Source: Isoptericola sp. BMS4
GTDB lineage: Bacteria; Actinomycetota; Actinomycetes; Actinomycetales; Cellulomonadaceae
Direction of reading: 5' to 3'
DNA: 64,000 nucleotides
Assembly: GCF_011634835.1 (NCBI RefSeq)
Contig: NZ_SIRP01000001.1
Location: 1,378,216-1,442,215, forward strand
Part shown: piece by piece, positions 19,885 to 29,510 of the stretch
Layout: each line of letters opens with the position of its first letter
How positions within the stretch are numbered: the stretch's first letter is position 1
Position numbers and translations under genes: made by a program
The notes under the pieces: model-generated
Told to the model about the DNA's origin: nothing
What the model saw: only the letters and a program-made list of their open reading frames with translations
Database searches by the model: none

Positions 19885-21051
19885 ATGACCTCATCCCGAC
19901 CCGTCCCCCACGGGGACGGGTCTCGCACGTCGAGCCCGGGCCTCGCCGTCGCCGCCGTCGCCCGACGCCTGGGTGTCGCACCGGCGACGCTGCGCACCTG
20001 GGACCGTCGCTACGGCCTGGCGCCGTCGGCTCGGACCGCGGGATCCCATCGTCGCTACACACCCGAGGACGTGGCGCGCCTGCTCGTCATGCGCCGGCTC
20101 ACCCTCGAGGGCGTCGCGCCCGTCGACGCGGCGCAGGCGGCGCTCAAGGCCGGGGTCGACGAGCTGGAGGCGGCCGAGCGGGACGCGGCCCCCGGTGAGG
20201 GGGGCGACCGGTCCGCCGACGACACCGACCCGGAGAGTCGCGCCGAGCCCGGTGCCGCGCCCGCGGAAGGGCAGGGCGACCCCGACGACCGGCCCGCACG
20301 TGCCCACCTGCGGGCGCTGCCCGGCGGCGGCTCCAACGCCGTCCGTGCGCCGTCCGGGGCGCCAGGGGCCGCGCCCGGCGTCCCGGCCGGGGGCGGAAAC
20401 GCTTCCGCACGGGTCTCCTCCGTCGTCGACGCGACCCTCGCCTACGACCAGGCGCGCTGCGACGAGCTGCTGCGCATCCCGGCGCACGGCGACCCGGCCG
20501 CCTGGTGGACCCAGGTCGTGGAGCCGGCGTGGGAGCGCGTCGCCCAGCGCACCGTCCTGGCGGGGCCGGGCGCCGTGCCCGAGGTCGTCCTCGCGACGGC
20601 GGTCCTGCACGCGCTGCGCGACTTCACCGGGTCCTTCGAGCAGGCGCGGGTCGCCGCGGGCGCGCCCCCCGCGAACCACCCGAGCCGGATGCGCAACATC
20701 GTGCTGATCTTCGCGGCGCCCGACGAGGTCGTGCCGCTGTCGGCGCACGCGCTCGCGGCCGCGCTGACCGCCAAGGGCGCGACCGTGCGCATCGTGACGG
20801 GCCCGGCGAGCGCGCACCGGTCGATCGAGCTGGTGACGATGGTCCGGCCGTCGGCCCTGGTCCTCGCGACGACGCAGCGCCGCCCGGACCTCGACGTCGT
20901 GCACGCCGTGCACGAGGGGTTCCCCGAGCTGCCGATCATCGTCGGCCTGCGCCGGGACGAGGCGGCGGGGGAGCTGCCGCTGTCCGCCACGGTGCAGCGG
21001 GTGCGCTCGTTCACCGCGATGCTGCACGAGGTGCTCGCCGTCGTCGGGTAG
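19885..21051 (+). CDS. MerR-family regulator with C-terminal B12-binding-like region lacking the canonical cobalamin motifs
   Basis: 388 residues. Residues 18-90 form a MerR helix-turn-helix: 'LAVAAVARRLGVAPATLRTWDRRYGLAPS' (in two parts) and 'GSHRRYTPEDVARLLVM'. A Gly/Ala/Asp-rich linker (about 100-185) follows. The remaining ~200 residues resemble CarH/LitR-type proteins: a helical bundle 'WTQVVEPAWERVAQRT' and a Rossmann half 'LAAALTAKGATVRIVTGPAS'. In CarH the bundle carries W-x9-EH and the Rossmann part E/DxH for adenosylcobalamin; here I see neither 'EH' nor the DxH. The signal may therefore be something else or partner binding. It is divergent from whiB and followed by guaB, which has its own promoter. 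Confidence 0.75.
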   Translation: MTSSRPVPHGDGSRTSSPGLAVAAVARRLGVAPATLRTWDRRYGLAPSARTAGSHRRYTPEDVARLLVMRRLTLEGVAPVDAAQAALKAGVDELEAAERDAAPGEGGDRSADDTDPESRAEPGAAPAEGQGDPDDRPARAHLRALPGGGSNAVRAPSGAPGAAPGVPAGGGNASARVSSVVDATLAYDQARCDELLRIPAHGDPAAWWTQVVEPAWERVAQRTVLAGPGAVPEVVLATAVLHALRDFTGSFEQARVAAGAPPANHPSRMRNIVLIFAAPDEVVPLSAHALAAALTAKGATVRIVTGPASAHRSIELVTMVRPSALVLATTQRRPDLDVVHAVHEGFPELPIIVGLRRDEAAGELPLSATVQRVRSFTAMLHEVLAVVG

Positions 21052-21144
21052 GCATGCCGGACGAGCCGGCCGCGACCCCGTGAGGTCCGCCACCCGGCCC
21101 CGGTCCGGGGCCCGGACGCGGGAATACCCGCGCCGCCGGGAACG

Positions 21145-22674
<1,530 letters not shown>

Positions 22675-22698
22675 CGGGCGGGCGCGCGGGCCGCGTCC

Positions 22699-23454
22699 CT
22701 ACGCCGTCCGGGCCCGGGCGGCCGCCGGCGGCTCGGCGGGCCACGCGGTGCCCGCCGGTCCCGGCCCGTCGGGGTCCGCGGCCCGCTCCGCGTTGACGCG
22801 CTCCGCCCAGGCGCGGTGCGCCCCCGCCTGCGCGGCGTGCAGCGCGTCGAGCGCGGCGCCGCGCAGGCGGGGGTGGCGCACGAGCTGGGCGTCGAGCACG
22901 TCCAGGGTGGCCAGCACGTCGACGTCGGCGGTGTGCAGCGGCCCCGTGCCCGCGACGCCGTACAGCGCGCAGAGGTCGCAGAGGCGACGCTTGCCCTCGC
23001 GGTCGCCGTCGAGCCAGCGGTCCAGGACGAGCGGGTCGAGCACGGGGAAGACCGGGCGCCCCAGCCGTTCGGGCAGGGTGGGCAGCCCGTGGCGGGCGAG
23101 CTCCGCGTCCAGCAGGGACAGGTCGAACGTCGCGTTGTAGGCCACCAGGGGGACGCCCGCGCGCTGGTGCGCGGCGAGCAGCCCGGCGATCTCGTCCAGC
23201 GCCGTGGCCGGCGCGCAGCCGCCCGAGCGGGCCCGCGCCGTCGACACGCCGTGGATCGCCGTGGCCTCCGCGGGGATCTCGACGCCGGGGTCGATCAGCC
23301 ACGTCCGGACCTCGGCGGCCCGGCCCGGCGCCCGCAGCACCACGGCCGCCGTGACGATGCGGTCGTGAGCCACGTCCAGGCCCGTCGTCTCGGTGTCGAG
23401 GCCCACGAGCGGGCCGTGGGCCCAGCCGGCGCCGTCGGTGCGCTCGCCGCCCAT
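22699..23454 (-). CDS. 3'-5' exonuclease, DnaQ-like (DEDDh)
   Basis: 251 residues. The DEDDh motifs are visible in order: Exo I 'VGLDTETTGLD' (about residue 18), Exo II 'LVAYNATFDLSLLDAEL' and Exo III 'LHTADVDVLATLDV' with His and Asp. It also has 'IHGVSTARARSGG', common in DNA polymerase III epsilon relatives. These proteins remove nucleotides from DNA or RNA 3' ends; as a free-standing gene with a ~60-residue C-terminal extension it is probably a repair or RNA-processing exonuclease rather than the replicative proofreader. GGGGAGG precedes the ATG. It is divergent from guaB3. Confidence 0.87.
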   Translation of the reverse strand: MGGERTDGAGWAHGPLVGLDTETTGLDVAHDRIVTAAVVLRAPGRAAEVRTWLIDPGVEIPAEATAIHGVSTARARSGGCAPATALDEIAGLLAAHQRAGVPLVAYNATFDLSLLDAELARHGLPTLPERLGRPVFPVLDPLVLDRWLDGDREGKRRLCDLCALYGVAGTGPLHTADVDVLATLDVLDAQLVRHPRLRGAALDALHAAQAGAHRAWAERVNAERAADPDGPGPAGTAWPAEPPAAARARTA

Positions 23455-23569
23455 CGCCGGCCTCCCCTCGCCGTCCTCGCTCGTGCCGTGTCGTCGCTGG
23501 CAGGGACTGTGCCACCCGCCACCGACACGGGTGCGCGCCCCTCGGGCGCACGCCGGTACGCTGGTCGGC

Positions 23570-24694
23570 GTGAGCAACGAGATCGAGATCGGCCGTGGCA
23601 AGCGCGGACGTCGCGCGTACTCCTTCGACGACATCGCGGTGGTGCCCTCGCGACGCACCCGCGACCCGAAGGACGTCTCGACCGAGTGGCAGATCGACGC
23701 CTACCACTTCGACCTGCCGATCATGGCGGCGCCGATGGACTCGGTGATGAGCCCCGACGTCGCGGTCGCGCTGGGCCGCCTGGGCGGTCTCGGCGTGCTC
23801 GACCTCGAGGGGCTGTGGACGCGCTACGAGTCGCCCGAGGCGCTGCTCGCCGAGATCCGCGAGCTGCCCGCCGAGCAGGCCACCGCCCGCATGCAGGAGA
23901 TCTACGCCGAGCCGATCAAGCCCGAGCTCATCACCCAGCGGCTCAAGGAGGTCCGCGCCGCCGGGGTCACCGTCGCCGGGGCCCTCTCGCCGCAGCGCAC
24001 GCAGGAGCACTACCAGACCGTCGTGGACGCCGGGGTGGACCTCTTCGTCATCCGCGGCACCACGGTCTCCGCGGAGCACGTCTCCGGCAACGCCGAGCCG
24101 CTCAACCTCAAGCGGTTCATCTACGAGCTCGACGTCCCGGTCGTCGTCGGCGGGGCGGCCACCTACACGGCCGCGCTGCACCTCATGCGCACGGGCGCGG
24201 CCGGCGTGCTGGTGGGCTTCGGCGGCGGTGCCGCGCACACCACCCGGGTCGGGCTCGGCATCCACGCGCCGATGGCGACGGCGGTCTCGGACGTCGCCGC
24301 CGCGCGGCGCGACTACCTCGACGAGTCCGGCGGCCGGTACGTGCACGTCATCGCCGACGGCGGCGTCGGCCACTCGGGCGACATCGTCAAGGCCGTGGCC
24401 TGCGGCGCCGACGCCGTGATGCTCGGGGCCGCCCTGGCCCGCGCGTCCGAGGCGCCCGGGCGGGGATGGCACTGGGGGGCCGAGGCCCACCACGCCGAGC
24501 TCCCGCGCGGCGAGCGGATGGCGGTCGGCAGCGCCGGCCCGCTGGAGCGGATCCTCTTCGGGCCCAGCGACGTCGCGGACGGCACGCTCAACCTGGTCGG
24601 CGCGCTGCGCCGGGCGATGGCGACCACCGGCTACTCCGACCTCAAGGAGTTCCAGCGGGTGGAGGTCGTCGTCTCTCCCTACCAGCCGCGATGA
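23570..24694 (+). CDS. guaB3: GuaB3-family IMP dehydrogenase-related protein
   Basis: 374 residues of the IMPDH barrel fold, without CBS domains. 'GRRAYSFDDIAVVPSRRTRD', 'LPIMAAPMDSVMSPDVA' and 'HVIADGGVGHSGDIVKAVAC' are conserved, but the catalytic loop that reads GPGSICTTR in GuaB is 'GFGGGAAHTTRVGL' here, so the nucleophilic Cys is absent. This is normal for actinobacterial GuaB3, which almost always accompanies guaB; its exact reaction is not something I can deduce. TACGCT seven bases before the GTG suggests a leaderless mRNA. Its stop overlaps the GNAT gene start by four bases (ATGA). Confidence 0.9.
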   Translation: MSNEIEIGRGKRGRRAYSFDDIAVVPSRRTRDPKDVSTEWQIDAYHFDLPIMAAPMDSVMSPDVAVALGRLGGLGVLDLEGLWTRYESPEALLAEIRELPAEQATARMQEIYAEPIKPELITQRLKEVRAAGVTVAGALSPQRTQEHYQTVVDAGVDLFVIRGTTVSAEHVSGNAEPLNLKRFIYELDVPVVVGGAATYTAALHLMRTGAAGVLVGFGGGAAHTTRVGLGIHAPMATAVSDVAAARRDYLDESGGRYVHVIADGGVGHSGDIVKAVACGADAVMLGAALARASEAPGRGWHWGAEAHHAELPRGERMAVGSAGPLERILFGPSDVADGTLNLVGALRRAMATTGYSDLKEFQRVEVVVSPYQPR

Positions 24695-25140
24695 CCGGCG
24701 GGCCGTCGGTCGAGGCCGCCGCCCGGGTCCGGGAGATCGCGGACGACGACGTCGAGCGGGTCGTCGCGCTGTGGCACGCGTGCGGGCTGACCCGGCCGTG
24801 GAACGACCCGCACGCCGACATCGCCGCCGCGCGGGCGACCCCGGTGTCGACCGTGCTGGTCGCGCACGACGGGGATGACGTCGTCGGCTCCGTGCTGGCC
24901 GGGTACGAGGGTCACCGGGGGTGGCTGTACTACGTGGCCGTGGACCCGTCGCGGCAGGGCACCGGCCTGGGCAGGGCGCTGGTGACGGCGGCGGAGGAGT
25001 GGCTGCGCGAGGCCGGCGCCGCCAAGGTCATGCTCATGGTGCGCTCGACGAACGAGCAGGTCACGGCCTTCTACGGGCGCCTGGGGTACGCCGTGGAGGA
25101 CGTCGCCGTGCTGAGCCGCTGGGTCGACGGGTCGCGCTGA
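24691..25140 (+). CDS. GNAT-family acetyltransferase (YpeA-like)
   Basis: 149 residues. 'LYYVAVDPSRQGTGLGRALV' is the acetyl-CoA pyrophosphate loop (R/QxxGxG/A), and 'VMLMVRSTNEQVTAFYGRLGY' closes the fold. The sequence pattern 'VVALWHACGLTRPWNDP' near the N-terminus matches the YpeA group, whose substrate is unknown. Its ATG overlaps the guaB3 stop, so it is translated from the guaB3 transcript; whether it acts on a purine-pathway protein is speculation. Confidence 0.85.
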   Translation: MTGGPSVEAAARVREIADDDVERVVALWHACGLTRPWNDPHADIAAARATPVSTVLVAHDGDDVVGSVLAGYEGHRGWLYYVAVDPSRQGTGLGRALVTAAEEWLREAGAAKVMLMVRSTNEQVTAFYGRLGYAVEDVAVLSRWVDGSR

Positions 25141-25198
25141 GAGCGAACCCGCAGGTGACCGTCCGGACGCGTCCGTGGGGGCGCGTAGGGTGGCGGCC

Positions 25199-26821
25199 AT
25201 GTCCACCGCGCACGAGAGCGACGGAGCTCTGGGTGATCTGATCGACCCCGAGCTGCCGTCCGCCACCTACGTCCTGGAGCCCGGCGTCGTCGCCCCGTTG
25301 GTCGAGCGGATCGCCACCTCGCAGTCCGCGGGCACGCACCGGTCCACGCTCCCGTTCACCGGGGCCCCGCTCGCGTCGTTCCCCCTGTCGTCCGCCGACG
25401 ACGTCCGGGCCGCGACCGAGCGGGCGCGGTCCGCCCAGCCAGCCTGGGCCGACCGACCGCTGCGCGAGCGCACCGACGTGCTCGACCGGCTCGGGGAGAT
25501 CGTCCTGCGGCGCCAGTCGGAGATCCTCGACATGGTCCAGCTGGAGTCGGGCAAGGCCCGGCGCAGCGCGTTCGAGGAGGTCGCCGACGTCGCGCAGGTG
25601 TGCCGGCACTTCGCGGTGCGCGGCCCCGACTACCTGGCCGACCGGCGCGAGCCGGGCCTGCTGCCGGTGCTCACCGGCGTGCGGGTGCACCGCCGCCCCG
25701 TCGGCGTCGTCGGCGTGATCGTGCCGTGGAACTACCCGCTGACGCTGGTGCTCTCGGAGGCCGTGCCCGCCCTGCTCGCCGGCAACGCCGTCGTCGTGAA
25801 GCCCGACCCGCAGACCACCCTGTCGGCGCTGTGGGTCGCGGAGGCGGTCGAGGAGGCCGGCCTGCCCGCCGACCTGTTCACCGTGGTCACGGGCGGTGCC
25901 GACGTCGGCGCCGCGCTGGTCGACCACGTGGACCACGTGGCGTTCACCGGGTCGACGGAGGTCGGGCGCAAGGTCGCGGCCCGGGCGGGCGAGCGGCTCG
26001 TCGGGGCCACGCTGGAGCTCGGCGGCAAGAACCCCCTGTACGTCGCGGCCGACGCGGACCTCGCCTCGGCGGTGCCGGGGGCCGTGCGCGCGTGCTTCGC
26101 CAACTCCGGGCAGCTGTGCATGTCGATCGAGCGCCTGGTGGTGCACGAGGACGTCGCCGACGAGTTCCTCGCGCGGTTCGTCGAGGCGGTCCGTGACCTG
26201 CGTCTCGGCACGGGCCTGGACTACACCGCGGACGTCGGCTCGCTGGTCTCCGCGGCCCAGCTGGAACGGGTCTCCGAGCACGTCGACGACGCCCTCGCGA
26301 AGGGCGCCCGCGCCCTGGTCGGCGGCGTCCACCGCTCCGACGTCGGGCCGTACTTCTACGCGCCGACGGTGCTCGACGGCGTGCCGGACGACGCGCGCTG
26401 CGCCACCGAGGAGACGTTCGGCCCGGTCGTGTCGGTGACACGGGTCGCCTCCGACGACGAGGCGGTGCGCGTCATGAACGCCTCCGACCTCGGCCTGAAC
26501 GCGAGCGTGTGGTCCGCGGACGTCGCGCACGCCCGGCGCCTCGCCGCGCGGATCGAGGCGGGGACCGTCAACGTCAACGACGGCTACACCTCCGCCTGGG
26601 GCTCGCCCGGCGCACCCATGGGCGGCTTCAAGGCCTCCGGGCTGGGGCGTCGGCACGGCCGCGAGTCGGTCGAGGCGATGACCGAGGCGCAGACGGTCGC
26701 CGTGCAGCGCGCCGCCCGCTTCGGCGCCTCGCTCGACTCCCTCTACGCCCTCGGCGGGGACACCCCGAGCCGGGTGCTCACCGCCGCGCTGCAGGTCATG
26801 CGCCGCCTCCGCCTGCCGTGA
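25199..26821 (+). CDS. gabD2: Succinate-semialdehyde dehydrogenase, GabD2 type (aldehyde dehydrogenase family)
   Basis: 540 residues. Aldehyde dehydrogenase motifs are intact: 'GVVGVIVPWNYPLTL' (cofactor side), 'AFTGSTEVGRKVAARAG', the catalytic Glu in 'LELGGKNPLYV' and the catalytic Cys in 'NSGQLCMSIERL'. The overall pattern follows mycobacterial GabD2, which oxidises succinic semialdehyde to succinate with NADP+. No gabT or other 4-aminobutyrate gene is adjacent, so another aldehyde substrate is possible. TAGGGT seven bases before the ATG suggests a leaderless mRNA. A 14-base tandem duplication covers the stop codon. Confidence 0.85.
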   Translation: MSTAHESDGALGDLIDPELPSATYVLEPGVVAPLVERIATSQSAGTHRSTLPFTGAPLASFPLSSADDVRAATERARSAQPAWADRPLRERTDVLDRLGEIVLRRQSEILDMVQLESGKARRSAFEEVADVAQVCRHFAVRGPDYLADRREPGLLPVLTGVRVHRRPVGVVGVIVPWNYPLTLVLSEAVPALLAGNAVVVKPDPQTTLSALWVAEAVEEAGLPADLFTVVTGGADVGAALVDHVDHVAFTGSTEVGRKVAARAGERLVGATLELGGKNPLYVAADADLASAVPGAVRACFANSGQLCMSIERLVVHEDVADEFLARFVEAVRDLRLGTGLDYTADVGSLVSAAQLERVSEHVDDALAKGARALVGGVHRSDVGPYFYAPTVLDGVPDDARCATEETFGPVVSVTRVASDDEAVRVMNASDLGLNASVWSADVAHARRLAARIEAGTVNVNDGYTSAWGSPGAPMGGFKASGLGRRHGRESVEAMTEAQTVAVQRAARFGASLDSLYALGGDTPSRVLTAALQVMRRLRLP

Positions 26822-26845
26822 GCCCGACGACGTGAGCCCGACGAC
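26818..26845. repeat. 14-base perfect tandem duplication across the gabD2 stop codon
   Basis: GTGAGCCCGACGAC occurs twice head to tail; the first copy contains the gabD2 stop TGA. It looks like a recent slippage event in the intergenic spacer. Confidence 0.85.
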
Positions 26846-26859
26846 GCGAGGGAGACGCC

Positions 26860-27096
26860 ATGCCTGAGGGGAGGCCCGGCGGGCCGGCAGGTCGGTGGAG
26901 CCTCCCGAAGGTCGTCCTGGCGGTGTTCGCGGTCCTCGCCGTGATCCCGTTCCCGGCCGTGGCGATCACGATCGCCGTGGTGGTGGCGATCCTCGGGCGT
27001 CGCCGGCGGGGCGTGGTCCTGCTCATGGGCGCCGTCGTGGTGTTCGGGCTCTGGGCGCTCTTCTTCCTCGACCGGCCGCCGGTCGCGGGCGGGTAG
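26860..27096 (+). CDS. Small hypothetical membrane protein with two predicted helices
   Basis: 78 residues. Two hydrophobic segments (about residues 16-43, with a proline kink, and 48-69) are separated by the basic turn 'GRRRRG', and the short N- and C-termini are Gly/Pro-rich. GAGGGAG stands seven bases before the ATG, and the gene follows gabD2 by 38 bases, so it may be on the same transcript. I do not recognise a family. Confidence 0.6.
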   Translation: MPEGRPGGPAGRWSLPKVVLAVFAVLAVIPFPAVAITIAVVVAILGRRRRGVVLLMGAVVVFGLWALFFLDRPPVAGG

Positions 27097-27117
27097 AGGG
27101 CGAGCCGCGCGGGGCGT

Positions 27118-28062
27118 TCAGTCGGTGGCCGCCAGGCCCGCCAGCTCGGCCCGCAGGTTGTGCGCGGCCGCGTCCGCCCAGCGGTCGCGACCGGGCGCGG
27201 TGCGGAAGAGCGCGGGCGCGTCCAGCAGACCGGTGAGGACGGCGGCGCGCCCGGCGCGGAAGTCCGGGTCCGGCACGTGGCCGTACTCGGCGCGGACCTG
27301 GGCGACGTACCGGGCGTAGGTGCGCGGGCCGGCGCCCAGGACGGCCAGGTCGGCGTCGCTGACCAGCGCCCCGGTGGCGTCGTGGGGGGCGGGGTCGTGC
27401 CCGGCGGTGAGCCGCACGAGCCGCGCGACCTCGGCGACGTCACCGTCCGCGAGCGGCCCACCGCCGGCCGTGCGCGCGCGGCCGGCGAGCGGTCCGAGCA
27501 GGTCGTCCACGAGGGCGGCGGAACGCTCCTCGTCGCGGCCGGCCTCGCCGTCGTGCACCGCGTCGTGGAACCACAGGGCGACGGCGGCGTGCCACGGGGA
27601 CCCGGGCGCGCCGCTGCCGGTGAGGTCGTCGAGCGCATCGAGGGCGTGGGCCAGGTGCAGCCGCGAGTGGTACGTCCGGTGCGGTTCGCGCCACCGGTCG
27701 ACGAGGTCCTGCCCGGCGGCGTCGAGCGCGCCCCGCGTGGCGGTGGCGGGGCGCCAGAGCGACGCCCAGCGCTGGTGCAGCGCAGCCTGCGACGCGCGGC
27801 GGCGCTCCCACCCCGGGACTCGCAGCACGCTCCCGCCGAGGCGCCGTGCCAGCTCGCCGCCGTCCACGGGGACGGCACCTGCTGCGACGAGGTCGTCGTA
27901 CCGGGCGTCGGGGACGTCGTAGTGGTCGTGGTCGAAGGCCCGGTCGCGGATGTCGTGGGCCCGGGCGAAGACGCGCAGCTCGTGCAGCGAGGTGTCCGAG
28001 ACGAGGTGCGACCACAGGCGGCCGTGCGCGGGCCACCGGGGCGGGTCGACGAGGATCGTCAC
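27118..28062 (-). CDS. DUF4031 domain fused to an HD-type metal-dependent phosphohydrolase-like domain
   Basis: 314 residues. Residues 1-80, 'TILVDPPRWPAHGRLWSHLV' and 'FDHDHYDVPDARYDDLVAAG', form DUF4031, usually a stand-alone ~85-residue protein. Residues 95-314 form a predicted HD hydrolase with 'YHSRLHLAHALDAL', the HD motif 'ALWFHDAVHDGEAGRDEERSA' (read as two overlapping parts) and 'LVRLTAGHDP' plus 'VSDADLAVLG'. Nucleotide or phosphomonoester substrates are typical of HD proteins but this one's is unknown. The GTG at 28062 overlaps the GntR stop by four bases (GTGA), so the two genes are coupled. Confidence 0.78.
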   Translation of the reverse strand: MTILVDPPRWPAHGRLWSHLVSDTSLHELRVFARAHDIRDRAFDHDHYDVPDARYDDLVAAGAVPVDGGELARRLGGSVLRVPGWERRRASQAALHQRWASLWRPATATRGALDAAGQDLVDRWREPHRTYHSRLHLAHALDALDDLTGSGAPGSPWHAAVALWFHDAVHDGEAGRDEERSAALVDDLLGPLAGRARTAGGGPLADGDVAEVARLVRLTAGHDPAPHDATGALVSDADLAVLGAGPRTYARYVAQVRAEYGHVPDPDFRAGRAAVLTGLLDAPALFRTAPGRDRWADAAAHNLRAELAGLAATD

Positions 28063-28751
28063 GAGAGCCCCGCGATGGTGCGGCGCACCTCGCCGACGAT
28101 CTGCGCCATCGCCGCCTCCGCCGCCTCCGGGTCGTGCGCGGCGACGGCGCGGGCCACCGCCTCGTGCTGGTCGAGCGCCTCCGGTACCGGGGAGGCGGGC
28201 ATGAGCCCCAGGTGGGTGCGGCCCGTGAGCACCTCGGCGACGACGTCCGCGAGCGGGCCGAACATCTCGTTGCCGCTCGACCGCAGGAGGAGCTCGTGCA
28301 TCCGGACGTCGAGCTCGAGGAAGGTCTCGAGGTCGCCGGCCTCTCCGGTGGTGCGCATGCGCCGCGCGAGGTCCAGCAGCTCGCCGCACACCTGCGGGCT
28401 CGCGTGGCGGGCGGCACCGGCGGCCGCGAGCGGCTCGACGGCATGCCGTAGCTCGGTGAGGCTGCGCAGCTGGGCGTCGCGGCCCGGTCCGGCCAGCCGC
28501 CAGCGGATGACGCGCCGGTCGAGCACGTTCCAGTGCTCGATCCCCAGGACGACCAGGCCGACCCGCCGCCGGGAGCGGACCATGCCGAGGCCCTCGAGCA
28601 GGCGCATGACCTCGCGCGCGACGGTGCGCGAGACCCCGTGGTCCGCGCCGATGCCCTCCAGGGTCAGCGGGGTCCCCGGCTCGATCTCGCCGCCGGCGAT
28701 GGCGCGCCCGAGCGCGTCGAGCACGGCGGTGTGCAGGGAGGTCGCGGGCAT
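28059..28751 (-). CDS. GntR-family regulator, FadR/FCD subgroup (putative gluconate regulator)
   Basis: 230 residues. The N-terminal winged helix has 'LTLEGIGADHGVSRTVAREVMRLLEGLGMV' (two adjoining parts), and the C-terminal FCD ligand domain carries the metal-binding-type helices 'LRHAVEPLAAAGAARHA' and 'LDVRMHELLLRSSGNE' plus 'DQHEAVARAVAAHDPEAA'. Members bind small carboxylates, often sugar acids. It is divergent from the gluconate kinase gene, so it most likely represses gntK-gntP until gluconate is present. The HD fusion gene downstream is translationally coupled. Confidence 0.85.
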   Translation of the reverse strand: MPATSLHTAVLDALGRAIAGGEIEPGTPLTLEGIGADHGVSRTVAREVMRLLEGLGMVRSRRRVGLVVLGIEHWNVLDRRVIRWRLAGPGRDAQLRSLTELRHAVEPLAAAGAARHASPQVCGELLDLARRMRTTGEAGDLETFLELDVRMHELLLRSSGNEMFGPLADVVAEVLTGRTHLGLMPASPVPEALDQHEAVARAVAAHDPEAAEAAMAQIVGEVRRTIAGLS

Positions 28752-28784
28752 GGGCCGAGCCTAACGGTCGGCCCGCCGACCCGT

Positions 28785-28825
28785 AATGGTCACACCCCAT
28801 CTTGCAATGGTGCTATCAATGGTGC
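28785..28825. promoter_or_regulatory. Candidate operator region with repeated AATGGT words between gntR and gntK
   Basis: In the 131-base divergent gap, CAATGGTGC occurs at 28805-28813 and again at 28817-28825, and AATGGT also at 28785-28790. The DNA is AT-rich compared with the surroundings. It is a likely site for the GntR protein and for the two promoters; the exact boxes cannot be assigned by eye. Confidence 0.45.
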
Positions 28826-28882
28826 ATCCTCGGACGACCGGCGACGCGGCAGTCGCCGGAGTTCGATAGACAGGAAGTCGAG

Positions 28883-29461
28883 ATGGACACCGTCGTCAGC
28901 AACGCACCACCCGTCCACGTGCGAGGGGAGACCACGTCGCGCCTGCCCGTCACCGACCACGTCGTCGTGATGGGGGTCGCCGGCTCGGGCAAGACCACCG
29001 TCGCCGCGCTCCTCGCCGAGCGCCTGGGCCTCGACGTCGCGGAGGCGGACGAGTTCCACCCGCGGGCCAACATCGAGAAGATGAGCGCCGGGACCCCGCT
29101 CACCGACGAGGACCGCTGGCCGTGGCTGCGCGCGATCCGTGAGTGGCTGGAGAGCGAGTCCGACGCGGGCCGCTCCGCGGTCGTGACCTGCTCGGCGCTC
29201 AAGCGCTCCTACCGCGACGAGCTGCGCCGGGCGCGCGGGCGGGTGCGGTTCGTGCACCTGGCCGGTAGCCGCGACCTGCTCGCCGAGCGCATGGCCGGCC
29301 GCAGCGGGCACTTCATGCCGCTGTCGCTGCTCGACTCCCAGCTCGCGACCCTCGAACCGCTCGAGGCGGACGAGGACGGCCTCGTCGTCGACGTGACGAC
29401 GCCGGTGCGCGACGTCGTCGCCGCCGTCGCCGCCTGGCTCCACGCCCCCTCGGCCTCCTGA
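28883..29461 (+). CDS. gntK: Gluconokinase
   Basis: 192 residues. It phosphorylates gluconate to 6-phosphogluconate with ATP. The P-loop is 'VVMGVAGSGKTTVAALLAE', followed by 'EADEFHPRANIEKMSAGTPL', 'DEDRWPWLRAI', 'VVTCSALKRSYRDELR' and 'GHFMPLSLLDSQLATLE', the standard bacterial gluconokinase pattern. About 28 residues before the P-loop strand are unconserved; the ATG at 28883 is preferred because AGGAA precedes it. It is followed by the permease gene 49 bases later. Confidence 0.95.
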   Translation: MDTVVSNAPPVHVRGETTSRLPVTDHVVVMGVAGSGKTTVAALLAERLGLDVAEADEFHPRANIEKMSAGTPLTDEDRWPWLRAIREWLESESDAGRSAVVTCSALKRSYRDELRRARGRVRFVHLAGSRDLLAERMAGRSGHFMPLSLLDSQLATLEPLEADEDGLVVDVTTPVRDVVAAVAAWLHAPSAS

Positions 29462-29510
29462 CGCCGCACCGACCCCACCCACCCGTACCACCGTCGACGA
29501 GGACACCCCT

